Source: Mucilaginibacter galii | GTDB lineage: Bacteria; Bacteroidota; Bacteroidia; Sphingobacteriales; Sphingobacteriaceae | Direction: 5' to 3' | Assembly (NCBI RefSeq): GCF_014635825.1 | Contig: NZ_BMDO01000003.1 | Location: forward strand, 124,001-188,000 | Length of the DNA stretch: 64,000 nt | Shown here: in pieces, positions 9,021 to 16,957 of the stretch | Layout of the letters: every line of letters begins with the position of its first letter | Numbering within the stretch: the stretch's first letter is position 1 | The notes under the pieces: model-generated | The model's database searches: none | What the model saw: the letters and a program-made list of their open reading frames with translations, nothing else | What the model was told of the DNA's origin: nothing | Program-made: the position numbers and the translations under genes

Positions 9021-9269
9021 ATGAAAAATCCATTTGAAAAAGAAGACGATAAAAGCTTAGTAATTGTTGCAGTATCTGTTGGCGCTATTTTAGCTGGCGC
9101 CATTGCTTATTTGTACGCCAAAAGAACAGGCTTTTCTTTGAACAAAAAAGTAAACGAGGTGATAGAAGAAGGTAGTGAGCACGCTACTGATTACCTTACA
9201 AAGAAGGTCCCTCATTTGAAAAAGAAGAAGACCGATCTGCACGAGATTGAAGAAATTGTGAAAGGATAA
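9021..9269 (+). CDS. Small single-span membrane protein (YtxH-like)
   Basis: 82 aa from the ATG at 9021. Longer frames start at non-ATG codons upstream and lack any conserved look. The N-terminus is acidic (MKNPFEKEDDKS), followed by one membrane span (LVIVAVSVGAILAGAIAYLYA, about residues 13-33) and a charged, helical tail (VNEVIEEGSEHATDYLTKK, then Lys-rich). The architecture matches small envelope proteins of the YtxH/gas-vesicle-like type, often stress related, but the sequence alone does not prove this. A terminator-like hairpin follows. Confidence 0.65.
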   Translation: MKNPFEKEDDKSLVIVAVSVGAILAGAIAYLYAKRTGFSLNKKVNEVIEEGSEHATDYLTKKVPHLKKKKTDLHEIEEIVKG

Positions 9270-9294
9270 TATCTGCAAACATATTTTAATGAAG

Positions 9295-9332
9295 AGAGGC
9301 TGTCTCATAAGTACGAGAACAGCCTCTTTTTC
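9295..9332 (+). terminator. Hairpin terminator inside the MITE-like element
   Basis: AGAGGCTGT pairs with ACAGCCTCT (9319-9327) and is followed by TTTTTCTTT. It lies 26 bases after the stop of the small membrane protein gene. Confidence 0.75.
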
Positions 9333-9415
9333 TTTGATTTATTCGGATAGGTGGCGGAGAACGTTTTCGTATAGACGATTCTCAGAGCCTCTATTTTACT
9401 TATGAGACAACCTCT
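9295..9415. mobile_element. MITE-like element with 18-bp terminal inverted repeats
   Basis: AGAGGCTGTCTCATAAGT (9295-9312) and the reverse complement AGAGGTTGTCTCATAAGT (9398-9415) match at 17 of 18 positions and bracket 121 bp with no gene. Such GAGGYTGTCTCATAAGT ends resemble insertion-sequence termini. The left end also folds with 9319-9327 into a hairpin followed by a T tract (9295-9332), which can terminate the upstream small membrane protein gene. No clear target-site duplication could be seen, so an IS remnant is equally possible. Confidence 0.5.
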
Positions 9416-9484
9416 TTATTTGTAAAAATTCTTTTGTATTCTTGATTTATAGAACGTGGAAATCTTTAAAGCACCTATAAACCA

Positions 9485-9850
9485 ATGAACACAACCGTTG
9501 CACACGATGAGCGCATAGCCAAACTAACCTTTGCCTCCGTATACCCCATGTATGTGGCAAAAGTGGAAAAGAAAGGCCGAACCAAAGAAGAACTCGATAC
9601 GGTAATTACCTGGTTAACCGGTTTTGACACTGATATAATGCAACAACTCATCAACGACAAAGTAACTTTCGAAGCGTTTTTTAAGCAGGCCTCGCTAAAC
9701 CCCAACGCGCACCTCATTACCGGTGTAATATGCGGTTACCGTGTAGAAGAAATTCAAAACCCCTTAACGCAGCAGTTGAGGTATTTAGATAAGCTGGTAG
9801 ATGAGTTAGCTAAAGGTAGAAAGATGGAGAAGATTTTGCGTGGGATGTAA
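9485..9850 (+). CDS. DUF2200 family protein
   Basis: 121 aa. Very characteristic DUF2200 sequence throughout: RIAKLTFASVYPMYVAKVEKKGRT, then WLTGF, FEAFFKQASLNPNAHLITGVICGY, RVEEIQNPLTQQ and LVDELAKGRKMEKIL. The family is small, soluble and widespread, with no defined biochemical function that I know of. A tandem repeat cluster follows the stop codon within about 12 bases. Confidence 0.9.
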   Translation: MNTTVAHDERIAKLTFASVYPMYVAKVEKKGRTKEELDTVITWLTGFDTDIMQQLINDKVTFEAFFKQASLNPNAHLITGVICGYRVEEIQNPLTQQLRYLDKLVDELAKGRKMEKILRGM

Positions 9851-9861
9851 TTGGTTTGGTT

Positions 9862-10020
9862 AATGGCTTTTACGGCACACTTTGTAAGTGGTGCGGTGAA
9901 AACACCGACCACAGGCTGAATGGCTTTTACGGCACACTTTGTAAGTGGTGCGGTGAAAATACCGACCACAGGCTGAAAATGGCTGTTATTTATAAGCAAT
10001 GGGTGAAAACACCGACCCTA
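9862..10020. repeat. 57-bp direct repeat cluster with REP-like hairpin core
   Basis: Two near-identical 57-bp units (9862-9918 and 9919-9975) and a third decayed copy (about 9978-10017). Each contains the hairpin core GGTGAAAACACCGACC (9895-9910, 9952-9967, 10002-10017). A 31-base portion recurs at 63566-63596 in inverse orientation with only two differences, so this is a dispersed family and not only local slippage. The third copy abuts the stop codon of the peptidase E gene. Confidence 0.85.
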
Positions 10021-10683
10021 TGACGAAAATTGCTTCCAGTGCCCTTCAGATACAACTTCCACCAGATTACCGTTTACTTTTATTGCTGTTTGGTCATCAA
10101 TGGCATACGACGTTACTGGTAGTGAAGCCGCTAATTGTTCAATATTTGCTAATGAGTTTTGTGGGAACCACTCGTGGTCAAGGTGTGGGTGAATAGCAAA
10201 GTTTACGAAGTTGAGCGATTTATTAGTTTCAGATGTTAGTGTATGGTTTCCATAAGTAGTACCATAGCGAGTCATAACCATACTGCCGGCACTCAAGCCT
10301 ACATAAACCATTTTATGCAACAGTGGTGGCAACAAAGCGGCCAGTCCGCTCTTTTGCATCCAGTAACACAAGTACTGGCAATCGCCACCCCCAACAAGCA
10401 GTACGTCAGTTTCCTGCAGCATGGGCATCCAAAGTTCGGTTTTAACACTTGGCAGTGCTGTCAATTCTAATACGCCTATCGACTTCCAGCTTAACTGGCA
10501 AAAAGGATCGCCTATTGTTCCGCAAATTACTTTTGATATTATTTGCGAACCACCTGCTATACCATATATAGCAGTAGGAATAAACAAAGCGTTAGCCTCA
10601 CTTACGGGTTTTCCTAATAATTCGACCAATGCATTGTGAATACTTTTATTACTGATTCCGGCAGAGGTTAGAAGGAGTTTCAT
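10018..10683 (-). CDS. Peptidase E (S51 family aspartyl dipeptidase)
   Basis: 221 aa. Peptidase S51 enzymes hydrolyse N-terminal Asp-X dipeptides in the cytoplasm using a Ser-His-Glu-type arrangement. The nucleophile elbow GLSAGSM is at about residues 130-136, preceded by VLLVGGGDCQYLCYWM (family: GGGNtfxL). The downstream NFAIHPHLDHEW holds the conserved His, and SYAIDDQTAI matches the family's yalDdgtAi strand. The length is usual for the family. It is monocistronic and has no signal peptide. Confidence 0.85.
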   Translation of the reverse strand: MKLLLTSAGISNKSIHNALVELLGKPVSEANALFIPTAIYGIAGGSQIISKVICGTIGDPFCQLSWKSIGVLELTALPSVKTELWMPMLQETDVLLVGGGDCQYLCYWMQKSGLAALLPPLLHKMVYVGLSAGSMVMTRYGTTYGNHTLTSETNKSLNFVNFAIHPHLDHEWFPQNSLANIEQLAASLPVTSYAIDDQTAIKVNGNLVEVVSEGHWKQFSS

Positions 10684-10770
10684 AACACAAAGATAACCAG
10701 TAATAACGTCAATTAATGAGGTGTACCTGCGACGTAATCAAGGGTGAAGTGCGACAGTCGATACTTTTTA

Positions 10771-10855
10771 AACGAATAAAGCCCGGTACTTTCGTATCGG
10801 GCTTTGTAATCAGAGCGGGAATAAAACCCGCATTTCATTTATAGGAATAAGATTT
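10771..10855. repeat. Degenerate duplicate of tRNA-Leu 3' half plus terminator (possible att remnant)
   Basis: Over 85 bases this matches 11491-11575 at 74 positions with no gap and an exact offset of 720 bp. It contains the terminator hairpin (10776-10806, intact) and the T-arm/variable-arm part of tRNA-Leu(UAA). The terminator half is almost unchanged, while the tRNA half has accumulated substitutions, mostly transitions. It is a tRNA pseudogene fragment, consistent with the distal att site of an integrated element or with a tandem duplication. Confidence 0.75.
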
Positions 10856-10942
10856 CAGTACTGCTTACTATTCAAAAGATTTGATATCAAATAAAGGGTT
10901 AGATATTTCATAACTTTACTACATAATGATAATATATAGGCA

Positions 10943-11461
10943 ATGTCAGAACAGTTAAATTTTAAAAGTGAAAGATTCTTTGACTATCGTAGTCAGCATA
11001 CCAACCATTCCGGAACGGTTATAAAAGAATATACGCACAGACTAAAAATTGTTGCTGATTTAACACTTCATTGTATCTGCCCAGTTTGTGGTGCTCCCGA
11101 CTGCGGTAATGATATGTATTTATGGGCCGAATTTAGCGGTGAGAAGTGGGCAATCCACCTTGGGGCAGACTCATTTGATGCTTATTTAAATTGCTGGCAC
11201 TACGATGGAATTACAGAGGATGAATACAGGCAGCTTCCCGAATTAATCAGACATAGTAATGAGATGATCGGGTGGTGCGATATTTACTCGGAGCCTAACA
11301 ACGAAATTGATGCTTTCGACTTTTTGAAAAGCCTTGAAGTTATTAAAGATTCGGACTACGCAAATGATGGAGGTGAATTTTTAGAAATTTACTATCCTAT
11401 ATTAAAGTCATTTACAAATGCTGTTATTAAGGAAAACACAATTTTAAATGTATTAAAATGA
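10943..11461 (+). CDS. Orphan hypothetical protein between duplicated tRNA-Leu ends
   Basis: 172 aa, not recognised. It is soluble and acidic, with a CPVCGAPDC segment at about residues 48-56 that looks like a treble-clef or zinc-knuckle Cys cluster, followed by YLWAEFSGEKWAIHLGADSFDAYLNCW (hydrophobic/aromatic). The C-terminal third is helical (FDFLKSLEVIKDSDYA, YYPILKSFTNAVIKENTIL). Its DNA is visibly more AT-rich than the neighbouring core genes. It is the only gene in the 720-bp segment bounded by the tRNA-Leu fragment and tRNA-Leu, suggesting horizontal acquisition. Function unknown; an accessory or immunity-type role is only a guess. Confidence 0.65.
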   Translation: MSEQLNFKSERFFDYRSQHTNHSGTVIKEYTHRLKIVADLTLHCICPVCGAPDCGNDMYLWAEFSGEKWAIHLGADSFDAYLNCWHYDGITEDEYRQLPELIRHSNEMIGWCDIYSEPNNEIDAFDFLKSLEVIKDSDYANDGGEFLEIYYPILKSFTNAVIKENTILNVLK

Positions 11462-11495
11462 TATATAATGATTAGTCTAAATTTAAGCTAAACGA

Positions 11496-11526
11496 ACAAA
11501 GCCCGGTACTTTCGTATCGGGCTTTG
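11496..11526 (-). terminator. Terminator after tRNA-Leu
   Basis: Minus strand: ACAAAGCCCGATAC pairs with GTACCGGGCTTTGT around a GAAA tetraloop, one base after the tRNA 3' end. A nearly identical copy lies 720 bp away at 10776-10806. Confidence 0.85.
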
Positions 11527-11611
11527 TACTCAGAGCGGGAATCGAACCCGCACTCCGTTTACGGGAACAGGATTTTAAGTCCTGCGTGTCTACCAGTTCC
11601 ACCATCTGAGC
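11527..11611 (-). tRNA. tRNA-Leu (anticodon UAA)
   Basis: 85 nt class II tRNA on the minus strand. Acceptor GCTCAGA pairs with TCTGAGT (one G-U), discriminator A, CCA not encoded. The anticodon stem CAGGA/TCCTG encloses CTTAAAA (anticodon TAA). A long variable arm (TTCCCGTAAACGGAG) and the T-arm GGGTTCGATTCCC are present. Its 3' half is duplicated at 10771-10855. Confidence 0.95.
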
Positions 11612-11674
11612 AGGTGATCGTTGTGCGGGAGAAGAGGCAGGCGTCGGCCTGCACACCACACAACTATAAACCTT

Positions 11675-11709
11675 AAAAATAAATCCCTCCTGAAGTTCAA
11701 AAGGGATTT
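11675..11709 (-). terminator. Hairpin terminator between tRNA-Gly and tRNA-Leu
   Basis: Minus strand: AAATCCCT...AGGGATTT closes an imperfect stem and loop, followed by ATTTTTAAGG. It lies one base after the tRNA-Gly 3' end, so the two tRNAs are probably separate transcripts. Confidence 0.7.
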
Positions 11710-11710
11710 G

Positions 11711-11783
<73 letters not shown>

Positions 11784-11893
11784 ATTTTAGCTTGAAGTTT
11801 CTTTTAACAGATAACCCCTTGCGTTTTGGTGATGCAAATATAGGCACAAAACCGTATTACGCAAATAATTATTTTAAAAGTTTTTTAACTTTA

Positions 11894-12376
11894 TTATAAC
11901 TCGCTGTCTTTCAAAACATCATTGATCAAATCGCTCTCATATCCACGGCTCATAGCGTACTGTTGCAGCTTGTAGCGGCGTTTAAAAGTGTTTTTTTCGG
12001 TAGTTACAGCCTGTTTTTTCTCTATCAGTTTTTGCAAAGTGGCCAAATAAGCGTCGCCATCAATGGTTTGCAGGGCTTTGCTAATCAATTTATCGGGTAC
12101 TTGCTTCAATTTTAATCCTTGTTTTATTTTAATGCGGCCCCAGCCTTTCAGGTTAAATTTGCCCTGGGTATAGGCGCGGGCAAAACGTTCTTCGTTTAAA
12201 AAGTTACCGGTAATGAGTTGACTTATTACACTCTCTACGCCGGTAGGGTACATGCCTAATTCATATAACTTATTGCGCACTTCCTGTTGCGAGCGCTCCT
12301 GGTAGGCGCAAAAGTGTTCGGCCTTGGCCAGGGCTGTTTTTTCATCCGTAATTCTCTTCTTTTTCGGCTCCTCCAT
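11894..12376 (-). CDS. recX: Regulatory protein RecX
   Basis: 160 aa from the ATG at 12376. The frame continues 55 codons upstream, but that part overlaps the divergent murF start and lacks family features. RecX binds RecA filaments and restrains strand exchange. Three-helix repeats are visible: ALAKAEHFCAYQERSQQEVRNKLYELG, FLNEERFARAYTQGKFNLKGWGRIKIKQGLKLKQ and FKRRYKLQQYAMSRGYESDLINDVL. A TAAATTTG box (12383-12390, minus strand) ends 6 bases before the ATG, so the transcript may be nearly leaderless. Confidence 0.88.
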   Translation of the reverse strand: MEEPKKKRITDEKTALAKAEHFCAYQERSQQEVRNKLYELGMYPTGVESVISQLITGNFLNEERFARAYTQGKFNLKGWGRIKIKQGLKLKQVPDKLISKALQTIDGDAYLATLQKLIEKKQAVTTEKNTFKRRYKLQQYAMSRGYESDLINDVLKDSEL

Positions 12377-12433
12377 GCAAACCAAATTTACCAAAAATTC
12401 TTGTGTTTGTATAAATATAGCCACCTTAGTAAC

Positions 12434-14899
12434 ATGTTGAGCAGCCAGTATCCTATAGCCCAAGTGCAACAAATGATAAGCGCCGGCGGCACCATTGTAA
12501 GGGAAAACAACATCAGTACCCTCATTACCGATAGCCGGCAAATTAGCAACCCCGCCGAGAGTTTGTTTTTTGCGTTACATGGCCGCCGCGACGGGCACGA
12601 GTTTATTGCCGAGGCTTATAACCACGGTGTGCGCAACTTTGTGGTGCAAAGGCAACCTACGCAAGAGTACCCGGCAGCTAACTTTTTAATAGTTACCAAT
12701 GTACTACAAGCGCTGCAAACGCTGGCTGCCCATCATCGCAGCCGGTTTAATTTACCTGTTATAGGCATTACGGGTAGCAACGGAAAAACCATTGTCAAAG
12801 AGTGGCTGTACCAACTGCTCGCTACTGATAAAAACATTGTTCGCAACCCTAAAAGCTATAATTCACAAATAGGGGTGCCGCTTTCGGTTTGGCAAATACA
12901 GGAAGACAACGACTTGGGGATATTCGAGGCTGGCATATCTACCATTGATGAAATGGATAAGCTGCAAGCTGTTATTCAGCCCACCATAGGCGTACTCACA
13001 CATCTGGGCTCAGCACATGATGAGGGTTTTGATAGCTGCCGTACCAAGGTGCTCGAAAAGCTGAAACTGTTTAAGAGTTGCGAATTGCTTATACACAACT
13101 ACGACCAGTTGCTCGAATATAAGTCTGACCTGCCGGAGATAACCCAATTTACCTGGAGCATGAACTTTAAGGAGGCCGATCTCTACGTATTCAGCGAAAC
13201 AGTGATCTCTAAGCGCTTTTACCTGCGTGCTGTTTTCAAGGGCGATGAAATTGAGTGTTTGATACCGTTTCTGGACGAAGCTTCGGTGGAGAATGCCATT
13301 GTTTGTTGGGCAACCCTGCTGGCTATGGGCTACAATGCAACAGATGTGGATGAGCGCCTGGAGCACCTGAGCCCGGTAAGTATGCGCCTGGAAATGAAGA
13401 CAGGCATCAACGATTCGTCTATCATTGATGATTCGTACAACTCCGATATCCGCTCGCTTGAGATTGCGTTGAACTTTTTGCAACAGCAAAATCAACATAA
13501 AGTGAAAACGTTGATCTTGTCGGATATTTTCCAATCGGGTTTGCAGCAAGATGAGCTTTACCGGCAGGTGGCCGATATGGTAAAGAATAAACGGGTTGAT
13601 AAGTTTGTGGGAGTAGGCGAGGCGCTGCAACAGCATCAGGCCTATTTTGAAGGCATTCCGCAAACCTTCTTTTATACCCATACGGCCGATGTGCTGCGTC
13701 ATCGTAAGGAAATTAACTTTACCAACGAGGCTATCCTCATAAAAGGTTCGCGCAGTTTTGAGTTTGAACGCATTAGCCGTGCCCTGGTAGAAAAGGCGCA
13801 CGAAACCATGCTCGAAATTAACCTGAATGCCTTACTCAGCAACCTCAACTTTTATAAGTCGAAGTTGCAGCCGGGCGTCAAAGTAATGGCCATGGTCAAG
13901 GCGTTTTCTTATGGCAGCGGTACCTTTGAGGTGGCTAATATCTTACAATATAACAAGGTAGATTACCTGGCGGTGGCTTACATAGATGAGGGAATCTCAT
14001 TAAGGCAAGCCGGTATTACCCTGCCTATTATGGTGCTCAACCCCGAGCCATCTGCCTTTGACAGGCTGGTGGAATACAAGTTGGAGCCTGAAATTTACAG
14101 CTTTGGCCTGATGGACAAGTTTGTGAAATTTGCCCGCCTGCACAGCATCAGCCATTACCCGGTCCACTTAAAGATAGATACCGGCATGCACCGCTTGGGT
14201 TTTGAAGACTTTGAATGGGATGCCCTGTGCGATTTGCTCGAAGATAACCAGTACATCCAAGTGCAATCTATGTTTTCGCATTTGGTGGCCAGCGATTCGG
14301 AAGCGCACGATGCCTTTACCCTCAAACAAATTAAGCATTTTAAGCAAGCTTTTGAGCAAATAGAGGCAGCTTTAGGCTACGAGGTCATTAAGCATATTGC
14401 CAATACCTCGGCCATTACCCGCTGGCCCGATGCTCAGTTTAACATGGTGCGCCTCGGCATTGGCTTGTATGGTATTGATGCCGCCGTGCCCGACCATCTG
14501 AATGGACTGCAACCCATTGCTACTTTAAAAACCAGTATCTCACAGGTTAAAAACATAACAGCAGGCGATACCATTGGCTATAACCGCAACGGCAGTTTGC
14601 TGAAAGACGGCCGCATAGCCACCATCCGCATTGGGTATGCCGATGGCTACCTGCGGGCCTTTGGCAACGGCGTGGGCAAAATGCTGGTGAAAGGCGTGCT
14701 GGTACCCACCGTAGGTAATATTGCTATGGATATGTGTATGATAGATGTAAGCAGTGTGGAGGTAAAGGAGGGCGATGAAGTGATCGTGTTTAACGAACTG
14801 CAAACCATCGAAGACCTGGCCCAACAGATAGGCACCATTCCGTACGAAATATTGACCAATATTTCGCAGCGCGTAAAAAGAGTGTATTTTTATGAGTAA
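12434..14899 (+). CDS. Bifunctional MurF ligase / alanine racemase
   Basis: 821 aa from the ATG at 12434; the longer frame overlaps recX. The N-terminal half is MurF, which adds D-Ala-D-Ala to UDP-MurNAc-tripeptide: GITGSNGKTIVKEWL is the ATP P-loop (about residues 110-124) and IDDSYNSD the late ligase motif. The C-terminal half (from about residue 455, ETMLEINLNALLSNL) is a fold-type III alanine racemase: PLP Lys in VMAMVKAFSYGSG, catalytic Tyr region RIGYADGYLR, and NIAMDMCMIDV. The family consensus near the Lys is AYGHG; here it is SYGSG. The fusion, known in Bacteroidota, couples D-Ala supply to its use. DUF502 follows closely. Confidence 0.95.
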   Translation: MLSSQYPIAQVQQMISAGGTIVRENNISTLITDSRQISNPAESLFFALHGRRDGHEFIAEAYNHGVRNFVVQRQPTQEYPAANFLIVTNVLQALQTLAAHHRSRFNLPVIGITGSNGKTIVKEWLYQLLATDKNIVRNPKSYNSQIGVPLSVWQIQEDNDLGIFEAGISTIDEMDKLQAVIQPTIGVLTHLGSAHDEGFDSCRTKVLEKLKLFKSCELLIHNYDQLLEYKSDLPEITQFTWSMNFKEADLYVFSETVISKRFYLRAVFKGDEIECLIPFLDEASVENAIVCWATLLAMGYNATDVDERLEHLSPVSMRLEMKTGINDSSIIDDSYNSDIRSLEIALNFLQQQNQHKVKTLILSDIFQSGLQQDELYRQVADMVKNKRVDKFVGVGEALQQHQAYFEGIPQTFFYTHTADVLRHRKEINFTNEAILIKGSRSFEFERISRALVEKAHETMLEINLNALLSNLNFYKSKLQPGVKVMAMVKAFSYGSGTFEVANILQYNKVDYLAVAYIDEGISLRQAGITLPIMVLNPEPSAFDRLVEYKLEPEIYSFGLMDKFVKFARLHSISHYPVHLKIDTGMHRLGFEDFEWDALCDLLEDNQYIQVQSMFSHLVASDSEAHDAFTLKQIKHFKQAFEQIEAALGYEVIKHIANTSAITRWPDAQFNMVRLGIGLYGIDAAVPDHLNGLQPIATLKTSISQVKNITAGDTIGYNRNGSLLKDGRIATIRIGYADGYLRAFGNGVGKMLVKGVLVPTVGNIAMDMCMIDVSSVEVKEGDEVIVFNELQTIEDLAQQIGTIPYEILTNISQRVKRVYFYE

Positions 14900-14913
14900 A
14901 ATTGCACCTGGAT

Positions 14914-15507
14914 ATGAACAGGTTTGCCAGCTTATTATTCAGATACTTTATTAAAGGACTCTTGGTAGTAGTGCCTATGGGCGTTGCTATCTTCTTAATT
15001 TATTGGGCGGTTTCTAAATTAGATAATGCCCTCAACCTGAGCGATGTACTGTGGGTTAACCCCAAAACCGGGAAAGGCCTTTACATACCAGGGTTAGGCA
15101 TTTTAACGGTGCTGGTTTTGATCATGATTGCCGGGGTACTGGTGACCAGCGTAATAACCGACCCTATTCGTAACTGGCTTTCGCGATGGCTTAACCGTTT
15201 GCCGCTTTTCAAATTTCTTTACTCCTCCATTAAAGACCTTACCGAAGCTTTTGTAGGGGAGGAGAAGAAGTTTAACGAACCGGTGCTGGTTGAAGTAAGC
15301 CCGGGTGTAAAAAAGATAGGCTTCCTCACTCAGCATGATCTTTCGGTTATAGGCTTACCCGGCGATGTCGCCGTTTACTTTCCTTTTTCGTATTCTTTTG
15401 CCGGTCAGGTATTGATCGTATCTGCCGAAAACGTAACGCATATCGACAAAAGCGCCGCCGACATGATGAAATTCGTGATCTCGGGTGGGGTTACGGAGTT
15501 GAAGTAG
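14914..15507 (+). CDS. DUF502 family membrane protein
   Basis: 197 aa from the ATG at 14914; a TTG at 14902 would add four residues. Two membrane spans are visible: LLVVVPMGVAIFLIYWAV (about residues 16-33) and LGILTVLVLIMIAGVLVTSVI (about residues 57-77). Then comes the DUF502 signature PLFKFLYSSIKDLTEAFVGE and a beta-rich cytoplasmic or periplasmic tail (VLVEVSPGVKKIGFLT, VAVYFPFSYSFAGQVLIV). The function of DUF502 is unknown. It starts 14 bases after murF-alr and is probably co-transcribed. Confidence 0.88.
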   Translation: MNRFASLLFRYFIKGLLVVVPMGVAIFLIYWAVSKLDNALNLSDVLWVNPKTGKGLYIPGLGILTVLVLIMIAGVLVTSVITDPIRNWLSRWLNRLPLFKFLYSSIKDLTEAFVGEEKKFNEPVLVEVSPGVKKIGFLTQHDLSVIGLPGDVAVYFPFSYSFAGQVLIVSAENVTHIDKSAADMMKFVISGGVTELK

Positions 15508-15518
15508 TTGTTACAAAC

Positions 15519-15615
15519 CTGTCATCTCAAACGATAGTGAGAGATCCTGTTCAAATTGCAAAGTAAGCCACAGGCGTTGACAAACAAGATTTCTCGTTAG
15601 CACTCGAAATGACAG
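15519..15615. repeat. Dispersed palindromic repeat, family A (copy 1)
   Basis: A 97-bp imperfect palindrome. The outer arms CTGTCATCTCAAACGATAGT and the complementary ACTCGAAATGACAG side fold together. Clear homology to 31464-31557 in the opposite orientation (shared blocks: GTGAGAGATC, AACAAGATT, TCTCGTTA, CACTCG). It lies between the convergent DUF502 and MFS genes and may also act as a terminator. Confidence 0.8.
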
Positions 15616-15650
15616 TGCATTACGATTGACAACCCTCAATACCTCCATTT

Positions 15651-16889
15651 TTACTGCGCCGCTACCACCGGTCGCTTAAAGTTCCTGATCGCTATGATTG
15701 TACTAATAAGCATCAATATAGCCCCCAGCAAATACGGTGCGCCGGGGAAGTAAATAGATGAAGTTTTGGTGTTGGTGAAATGAGCAAATAAAGAGCTCAT
15801 TAATAACGGACCTATTACGGTAGTGATACTGAGCAAACTGTTCAAGCCGCCCTGCAATTCGCCCTGTTCGTTGGGTTCTACTTTGCTTGTAATTAAACCT
15901 TGCAGTGCCGGGCCCGATATACCGCCCAGGCAATAAGGTATCATATACAGGTACATCATCCAGCCCTGGCTGGCAAAGGCGATGAGTGTTAAGCCAATGG
16001 CATAAAACATCAACCCAACCACAATACTCTTTTCCTGCCCCAGTTTTGGAATAATGATCCTGATCAGGCCGCCCTGTATGGCAATTAAAAGCACGCCAAT
16101 AAAAATACCGAGGCTACTGATACTGCTCATGCTCCATTTAAATTTTTCGACCAGGAAAAATGCCAGCACCGTTTCTACAGCCTTTGATGCAATGTAAACC
16201 AGGCTAAATGCACTAATAAGCCCCGCTATGGCAGGGTACATGGCTAAACGTTTAAGTGCACCAATAGGGTTGGCCCGGCTCCAGTCAAAAGGGCGACGGT
16301 TTTCAACAGCTAAAGATTCGGGCAGTACAAAGTAGCCGTAAGCGGCGTTAAGCAGCGCTAAACCGGCGGCAGCCATAAACGGTATACGCAGCCCTACTTC
16401 GCCCAGGTAACCGCCCAGGCCAATACCTAAAATAAAACCTAAACCTGTTGCAGCGCCTATGATACCAAAGTTGGCGGCGCGTTTATCGCCCGTACTAATA
16501 TCTGCTATGTAGGCGGTGGCTGTGGTGCTGCTGGCACCGGCAATACCTGCAATTATGCGCCCTACAAACAGCCAGAAAACGGTAGGGGCAAATGCCATAA
16601 GCGCATAATCGATACCGAAGCCCACCATAGAGATCAGCAGCACAGGCCTGCGACCAAAACGGTCGCTCAGGTTGCCCAATACTGATGAAAATACGAACTG
16701 CATAAATGCATAGGCAAAAGTGAGGTACCCATTTATTTGAGAAGCCATGCTAATATCAAAATTGCCCAGCTTCTCGAGTAGTTTGGGTAACACAGGGATA
16801 ATTACACCCAGGCCCAACGTATCAATTAATACAGTAATAAAAATAAAGCTTAGCGCTGCAGGGCGCTTATGCCCGTTTGGTTCATCCAT
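15651..16889 (-). CDS. TCR/Tet-type MFS transporter (paralogue 2)
   Basis: About 412 aa from the ATG at 16889, chosen because MDEPNGHKRPAALSFIFIT aligns with the start of the upstream paralogue; the frame extends 13 codons further. It has twelve hydrophobic spans and the MFS drug:H+ antiporter motif A, GNLSDRFGRRPVLLISM (about residues 66-82), plus the IIPVLPKLLEKLG opening of TetA-like proteins. It probably exports a small molecule across the inner membrane, but the substrate is not predictable; calling it tetracycline resistance would be over-reading. Tandem paralogue with the gene at 16958-18205. Confidence 0.88.
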   Translation of the reverse strand: MDEPNGHKRPAALSFIFITVLIDTLGLGVIIPVLPKLLEKLGNFDISMASQINGYLTFAYAFMQFVFSSVLGNLSDRFGRRPVLLISMVGFGIDYALMAFAPTVFWLFVGRIIAGIAGASSTTATAYIADISTGDKRAANFGIIGAATGLGFILGIGLGGYLGEVGLRIPFMAAAGLALLNAAYGYFVLPESLAVENRRPFDWSRANPIGALKRLAMYPAIAGLISAFSLVYIASKAVETVLAFFLVEKFKWSMSSISSLGIFIGVLLIAIQGGLIRIIIPKLGQEKSIVVGLMFYAIGLTLIAFASQGWMMYLYMIPYCLGGISGPALQGLITSKVEPNEQGELQGGLNSLLSITTVIGPLLMSSLFAHFTNTKTSSIYFPGAPYLLGAILMLISTIIAIRNFKRPVVAAQ

Positions 16890-16957
16890 TTGTACAAAAC
16901 TAACACCTTTTAAAAGGCATTTGGTCAAAATTGTTTCATTAAAAAGTGCCTTTATCT

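Noticed and set aside
9754-9999. Minus-strand ORF with a repeated peptide (QPVVGVFTAPLTKCAVKAI)
   Set aside because: It arises from translating the 57-bp DNA repeat and overlaps DUF2200; the repeat is structural, not coding.
9862-10020. Possible CRISPR array
   Set aside because: The 57-bp units are directly adjacent, with no spacers and no cas genes in the window.
11612-11674. Possible extra tRNA between tRNA-Leu and tRNA-Gly
   Set aside because: No acceptor or T-arm pairing could be drawn; it is short spacer DNA.
13010-13801. 263-aa minus-strand ORF opposite murF-alr
   Set aside because: Antisense shadow of a strongly conserved gene; no recognisable motifs.
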